Source: Clostridia bacterium (GTDB taxonomy: Bacteria; Bacillota_A; Clostridia; Oscillospirales; CAG-272). Taken from it: a DNA stretch of 8,951 bases. The position numbers were made by a program, and so were the translations under genes. The first letter of the stretch is position 1. Each line of letters opens with the position of its first letter. Below, in pieces: positions 5,868 through 8,951 of the stretch. The stretch is from contig JAFQUG010000009.1 in the NCBI GenBank assembly GCA_017408625.1, positions 1 through 8,951 of the forward strand, in the 5' to 3' direction. Below the pieces are notes generated by a model. It was not told the DNA's origin. It was given only the letters and a program-made list of their open reading frames with translations, and searched no databases.

Positions 5868-6212
5868 ATGAAACGAATCTTGACCAAGCTTGCGGGACTT
5901 AGCATGGTGTCGCATCTTGCGTACACCGGGATCTTTATATTGCTGATGTCGTTGGCAACGTTGCTTGAGAAGCCGAGTAACAACGAGGGATTCTTGTATA
6001 TGACATTTTGCATTCTGGCAATTCTGATGCTGGTGCTGTATCCGCTTGCAACCGCTTTTTTGAGTGCATGCAGCGTCACGCTCTCAAGCTTCGCGCTCAA
6101 AAAAAGAGAGGTCATTCCGCTCAATGTCATATTCATCGTCCTTTCGGTGCTTTATACCGTCTTTGCCATCTGGCTCAGCGCGGTTTTCTGGCAAGGCGCA
6201 ATGGGCGTATAG
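5868..6212 (+). CDS. Small multi-pass membrane protein, paralogue A
   Basis: A 114-residue protein. ATG 5868 is chosen because AAGGAG (5856-5861) lies six bases before it; in-frame ATGs at 5802 and 5766 have no such site, and the second overlaps the promoter -10. Hydrophobic stretches lie at about 8-33, 43-74 and 84-108, enough for three or four membrane passes. The N-terminal KRIL ... LSMVSHLAY and the C-terminal end WQGAMGV resemble the two proteins at 8010 and 8407 (SWxxHGxY near the N-terminus, TGG[AV] at the end). This suggests a diverged member of the same family. Function unknown. It is followed after 33 bp by the TPR-DUF1963 gene. Confidence 0.7.
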   Translation: MKRILTKLAGLSMVSHLAYTGIFILLMSLATLLEKPSNNEGFLYMTFCILAILMLVLYPLATAFLSACSVTLSSFALKKREVIPLNVIFIVLSVLYTVFAIWLSAVFWQGAMGV

Positions 6213-6245
6213 TTTTCATATTTTACTCGTAAGGAGACGTATAAC

Positions 6246-7895
6246 ATGAACAAATCCAAAAAGCTTCCGATCATCATAGCCCTTGTGCTGCTGGGTGTCC
6301 TGGCCGCTGCCGCCATCGGTCTTTTTATCGCTGAGACCGCGCACAACGCATGGGTCGTGGACAAGGCGGACGCCGTTAAATTCGGCATTTTGATGGTCGG
6401 TCTTGGGCTGACCCTTGTCAGACTGATCGGCAACGTGGGCGGCCCTTCGCTGCGTCGGATCGAAAAGGCCTTTGCAAAGGAGATCGGCTCAGCCTTCTCC
6501 GCACCCGATCAGAAGCGCCAAAGAAAAGCGCTGCTGACCGCCATTGAGCGCTACAACCGCAACAAATTCAACGGTGCTGTGACAAGACTGATCGCGCTGC
6601 GCCGCGAGTGCCGCACAAGCGACGACTACAATGCCGTGCTGCTGTTTCTCGCCCTGACCTACACCGATGCGAACTGCATCGACGACGCCATTGCCACCTA
6701 CGAGGAGCTGGTCAAATTCTCGCCCGCGCACTCCACGGCATGGTCCAACCTCGGTCTGCTTTACAGAAAGCAAGGCAACTTTGACAAGGCCATTGCCTGC
6801 TATGAAAACGGCATCAAATACGACGAGAACAACCCCTTTGCATGGAACAATCTTGCCATAGCGCATCTTGCGGCGTCTAACTGGAGCAAGGTCATCCAGC
6901 CCGCGCTGCACGCGCTTTCGATCAAGGCGGACATGTACCAGGCGGAGGCTGCGCTTTGCGTGGCATACTTCGCCATGGGCGACAAGCAAAACAGCAAAAA
7001 ATACTTTGACAGTGCCGTTTTGCACGGCGAGCAAGCCGACAAGCTGCGCTCCTTATTGCAGGGGCTGGAAGCGGGAACCGTAGCCTTTACGACCGCAAGC
7101 GGCGTGCGCGAGGAGATTGAGCGCGCCAACGGACATTTGCAGCGCGACACTGCTCTGCCTATGGTAGAGATCCGTCTGCCCGCCCCCGAAGACGGCAACC
7201 GCTCGCGCCTTGGCGGCGCCCCCGTGGACAAGGACGTACCGCTTGACAGCACGGGCTCGCCCATGAAGCTGTTGGCGGCCATCTGGTGCTCCGAGGTACG
7301 CGGTGTGCCCGACTTCCCTGCGCGCGGCGTGCTGCGCTTTTACGTGGCCGACAACGACATATACGGTGCCGACTTTGACCACCCGAACGTGCAATCCGAT
7401 TTCCGCGTTTTGTTCGATGAGGACGAAAGTGCCTTTGACAGTCGCCTTGCGGATGATCCCGCGCTTGGCGAGTATTTTCCCATCCGCCACGTCCTGCCCG
7501 TGCGTCTGACGCCTGCCATGGGCTCGATCCGCGCAAGTGACGGCGGTTTTGAGAAAAGCGTCAACGCTGCCTTGCGCAAGGTTGGCATCGACCAGGACTT
7601 CGGCGAGCTTTCCGACGAGGAATCCGACTATCTGTACGAGCAAAACACCTACGCAGGCCACCGCATCGGCGGTTACCCCTGCTTTGAGCAATTTGACCCG
7701 CGCTACAAGCCCGAGCTCCAAAAATACGACACGCTGCTCTTGCAGATCGTCAGCCACACTGCCCCCGACGGGCACGGGCACGAGCAAGAGCTGATCATGT
7801 TCGGCGACGAGGGCGGCTGCCAGTTCTTCATTCCCGCAGAAAAGCTGCGTGCCCGCGACTTTTCGGACGTGATGTACACATGGGATTGCGGTTGA
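6246..7895 (+). CDS. Membrane-anchored TPR-DUF1963 (YwqG-like) fusion protein
   Basis: A 549-residue protein with AAGGAG (6231-6236) nine bases before the ATG. Residues 7-29 and about 43-62 are hydrophobic, giving two N-terminal membrane passes. A stretch of tetratricopeptide repeats follows, about 126-264; the clearest runs 163-196 (AWSNLGLLYRKQGNFDKAIACYENG and on). Residues about 305-549 match DUF1963, the Bacillus YwqG family: GSPMKLLAAIWCSEV (338-351), FPARGVLRFYV, YGADF, HRIGGYPCFEQFDPR (472-486), DTLLLQI (495-501), MFGDEGGCQFFI, and the closing DFSDVMYTWDC. YwqG alone is about 260 residues, so the DUF1963 domain here is full length, with the membrane/TPR part added in front. The role of DUF1963 is unknown; its presence in immunity-type clusters is only suggestive. 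The stop codon lies inside the first hairpin of the array at 7888-7984. Confidence 0.85.
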   Translation: MNKSKKLPIIIALVLLGVLAAAAIGLFIAETAHNAWVVDKADAVKFGILMVGLGLTLVRLIGNVGGPSLRRIEKAFAKEIGSAFSAPDQKRQRKALLTAIERYNRNKFNGAVTRLIALRRECRTSDDYNAVLLFLALTYTDANCIDDAIATYEELVKFSPAHSTAWSNLGLLYRKQGNFDKAIACYENGIKYDENNPFAWNNLAIAHLAASNWSKVIQPALHALSIKADMYQAEAALCVAYFAMGDKQNSKKYFDSAVLHGEQADKLRSLLQGLEAGTVAFTTASGVREEIERANGHLQRDTALPMVEIRLPAPEDGNRSRLGGAPVDKDVPLDSTGSPMKLLAAIWCSEVRGVPDFPARGVLRFYVADNDIYGADFDHPNVQSDFRVLFDEDESAFDSRLADDPALGEYFPIRHVLPVRLTPAMGSIRASDGGFEKSVNAALRKVGIDQDFGELSDEESDYLYEQNTYAGHRIGGYPCFEQFDPRYKPELQKYDTLLLQIVSHTAPDGHGHEQELIMFGDEGGCQFFIPAEKLRARDFSDVMYTWDCG

Positions 7896-7984
7896 TTGCA
7901 CGGCAATCAACCGCAGTTATGATTGCCCTTCGGGCAAGTTATGAGTTATGATACGCTTCGCGTAGTTATGATGCCCTTCGGGCA
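7888..7984 (+). repeat. Array of four small hairpins separated by GTTATGA heptamers
   Basis: Four perfect stems stand in a row. GCGGTTGATTGC pairs with GCAATCAACCGC (7888-7914, loop ACG). TTGCCC-TTC-GGGCAA is at 7923-7937, TACGC-TTC-GCGTA at 7952-7964 and TGCCC-TTC-GGGCA at 7972-7984. The gaps are exactly GTTATGA: one at 7916-7922 (plus one A), two at 7938-7951 and one at 7965-7971. The last three share a TTC loop while their stems differ. It fills the gap between the TPR-DUF1963 stop codon and the next gene; the first hairpin includes the stop codon. There is no T tract, so these are not standard terminators. Confidence 0.85.
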
Positions 7985-8009
7985 GTTTGAATTTTCAAAG
8001 GAGGCCATC

Positions 8010-8384
8010 ATGAAAAAAGCCAAGAAAGTTCTTTCGATCCTCTCCTGGGCTACGCACGGTGCATACGCACTGGTTTGCACGATGGCCATTTTGTTGTTGA
8101 AATTCCCCATCCCCGAGCTTCCCGGATGGTTGAATGACGTGCGTGTTCTGTTTCTCATGCTGTCGCTGGGCTTTTCCCTCTTGTTCTCCATCTTTTTCCC
8201 TTTTGCCCTCTTAGGATTGGGATTTAATATCAGCTTGCTGATCGCCCAGATTGTGGACAAGACCGAAAAAAGGGCAAGTCGCATTCTCCTGCAATGCGTG
8301 CGCACGGTGCTCAGCCTTGCCGTGTCCGGCGCACTGTGGTATTACGTCATTGCGGTTTTCGTTTGGACAACAGGTGGGGCGTGA
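8010..8384 (+). CDS. Small multi-pass membrane protein, paralogue B
   Basis: A 124-residue protein. The frame is open upstream into the hairpin array, but ATG 8010 is preferred because AAAGGAGG (7997-8004) lies five bases before it. About four membrane segments are seen (13-30, 46-63, 64-81, 96-118), with a basic loop VDKTEKRASR (82-91). It is clearly related to the next gene: LSILSWATHGAYALVC against LSISSWVVHGVYALLC, VDKTEKRAS against VDKKERKTS, LLQCVRTVL against VWQSIRTAL, and TTGGA against ATGGV at the C-terminus. Function unknown. The gap to paralogue C is 22 bp, so the two are likely co-transcribed tandem duplicates. Confidence 0.75.
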   Translation: MKKAKKVLSILSWATHGAYALVCTMAILLLKFPIPELPGWLNDVRVLFLMLSLGFSLLFSIFFPFALLGLGFNISLLIAQIVDKTEKRASRILLQCVRTVLSLAVSGALWYYVIAVFVWTTGGA

Positions 8385-8406
8385 GCTGTAAGAAAGGAGA
8401 CTTTTC

Positions 8407-8766
8407 ATGGTAAAAAGAATACTGTCAATTTCCTCTTGGGTCGTGCACGGTGTGTACGCACTGCTTTGCTTGGCCGTCATTGGGCTTTGCACGCTTTTTT
8501 CCAAAGCATATTTACCAACAGATTTCAGCTATGATTGTGCTTGGCTCGCGCTCGATATGATGGGCTGGGCAACGTTTATTCCCTGTATGCCTATTGGCTT
8601 TATACTCAACGCCATTCTGTTGGCGCTGCATATTGTTGACAAAAAAGAGAGAAAAACAAGCAAAATTGTTTGGCAATCCATCAGAACGGCACTTTGCCCT
8701 GTCTTGTGCGTCGTTATGTGGTTGATCACCGTATACGTATTTGTCGGGGCCACGGGCGGAGTGTAG
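8407..8766 (+). CDS. Small multi-pass membrane protein, paralogue C
   Basis: A 119-residue protein with GAAAGGAG (8392-8399) seven bases before the ATG. Four hydrophobic segments (about 9-31, 46-60, 62-76, 93-114) and the same basic loop, VDKKERKTSK (77-86), as paralogue B. Shared landmarks are S10, W11, H14, G15 and Y17 at the start and TGGV at the end. The middle segments are diverged, so the copies are old rather than a recent duplication. Function unknown. It is the last gene of the cassette and is followed 27 bases later by a terminator. Confidence 0.75.
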   Translation: MVKRILSISSWVVHGVYALLCLAVIGLCTLFSKAYLPTDFSYDCAWLALDMMGWATFIPCMPIGFILNAILLALHIVDKKERKTSKIVWQSIRTALCPVLCVVMWLITVYVFVGATGGV

Positions 8767-8769
8767 TAA

Positions 8770-8859
8770 AATGAAAAATGAAAAATTGTGGCAGAAAAGC
8801 CGCCGACGGCGGCTTTTCTTATGCTTTTCTTTCTCTGCTGCGGGAGCAAGCCCCCGGCC
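8770..8859 (+). repeat. Composite terminator/GC-hairpin repeat, copy 3
   Basis: It has the same parts as the copies at 5122 and 5230: A-rich lead (AATGAAAAATGAAAAATTG), terminator hairpin 8793-8819, pyrimidine tract, and GC hairpin CTGCGGGAGC / CCCCCGGCC (8838-8859). The last part is altered, losing the CCCTAC end. The direct repeat at 8870 begins ten bases later, as if the two elements had been joined. Confidence 0.75.
8793..8820 (+). terminator. Rho-independent terminator of the membrane-protein cassette
   Basis: AGAAAAGCCGCCG (8793-8805) and CGGCGGCTTTTCT (8807-8819) form a perfect palindrome around a single A, so the RNA would close with a slightly larger loop. The T tract is short (TT, then ATGCTTTTC), making it weaker than the one at 5138. 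It begins 27 bases after the stop codon at 8764-8766. Confidence 0.75.
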
Positions 8860-8869
8860 GGGTATCATG

Positions 8870-8951
8870 ATTGCGGCATCGCACGGACACGAGATACAGA
8901 GCCGTCCCCACAGGGGAAGGAAGGGACCCGCAGCGAAAGCGTTGCGGGAGG
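8870..8951 (+). repeat. Long direct repeat, right copy (cut by window edge)
   Basis: It matches 5406-5487 at 80 of 82 positions, including the CCCGCAGCG-AAAG-CGTTGCGGG hairpin. It continues to the last base of the window, so its end and any partner inverted arm are out of view. Confidence 0.9.

Noticed and set aside
7053..7910. Open frame on the - strand opposite the DUF1963 domain
   Set aside because: DUF1963 motifs are intact on the + strand. The antisense product is low-complexity and starts inside the hairpin array.
7888..7914. Hairpin over the TPR-DUF1963 stop codon as an intrinsic terminator
   Set aside because: The 12-bp stem is strong but is followed by AGTTATGATTG with no T tract, so it is treated as part of the hairpin array.

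Overview
The window reads as a chromosomal accessory segment of a Gram-positive anaerobe of the Clostridia (Bacillota), probably an uncultured gut-type lineage. This is inferred from the strong AAGGAG/GGAGG ribosome binding sites before nearly every gene, TTGAAA-17-TGnTATAmT promoters, U-tailed GC-hairpin terminators, and the kinds of families present. I cannot name a genus. All genes recognised lie on the + strand. No rRNA, tRNA, CRISPR array, transposase or origin was seen.

Region 1 (1-3199): the tail of a preceding gene, a terminator (95-122) and a very good extended -10 promoter (203-231) lead into a tight four-gene operon. It holds a GH43 glycoside hydrolase, a very acidic DMP19/DUF4375-family protein, a small multi-pass membrane protein, and a GH28-like right-handed beta-helix protein (GTG start). 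Gaps are 34, 15 and 21 bp. The two carbohydrate-active proteins point to plant polysaccharide (arabinan, xylan or pectin) breakdown inside the cell, since neither shows a signal peptide. The DMP19-like and membrane proteins between them have no obvious place in that pathway.

Region 2 (3200-5169): an unrecognised single-pass membrane-anchored protein, then a separately promoted uroporphyrinogen-decarboxylase-like (corrinoid methyltransferase-like) protein closed by a strong terminator.

Region 3 (5107-5867): about 760 bp without a convincing gene, packed with repeats. There are two complete copies and one partial copy of a composite element (A-rich lead, AGAAAAGCCGC-type terminator hairpin, T tract, GC-rich hairpin). 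There is also a long repeat (from 5406) that has an inverted partner (5590-5648) and a near-identical direct copy at the right edge of the window (8870-8951).

Region 4 (5868-8766): an extended -10 promoter, a small membrane protein, a membrane-anchored TPR-DUF1963 fusion, an unusual array of four small hairpins separated by GTTATGA heptamers (7888-7984), and two tandem small membrane proteins. All three small membrane proteins look like paralogues. The cassette ends at another copy of the composite terminator element and the direct repeat, so the whole cassette is bracketed by long direct repeats.

The most interesting material is the repeat-bracketed cassette with its paralogous membrane proteins and TPR-DUF1963 fusion, the GTTATGA/hairpin array, the composite terminator repeat with compensatory stem changes, and the DNA-mimic-like acidic protein inside a glycoside hydrolase operon. 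Functions of the small membrane proteins are unknown.
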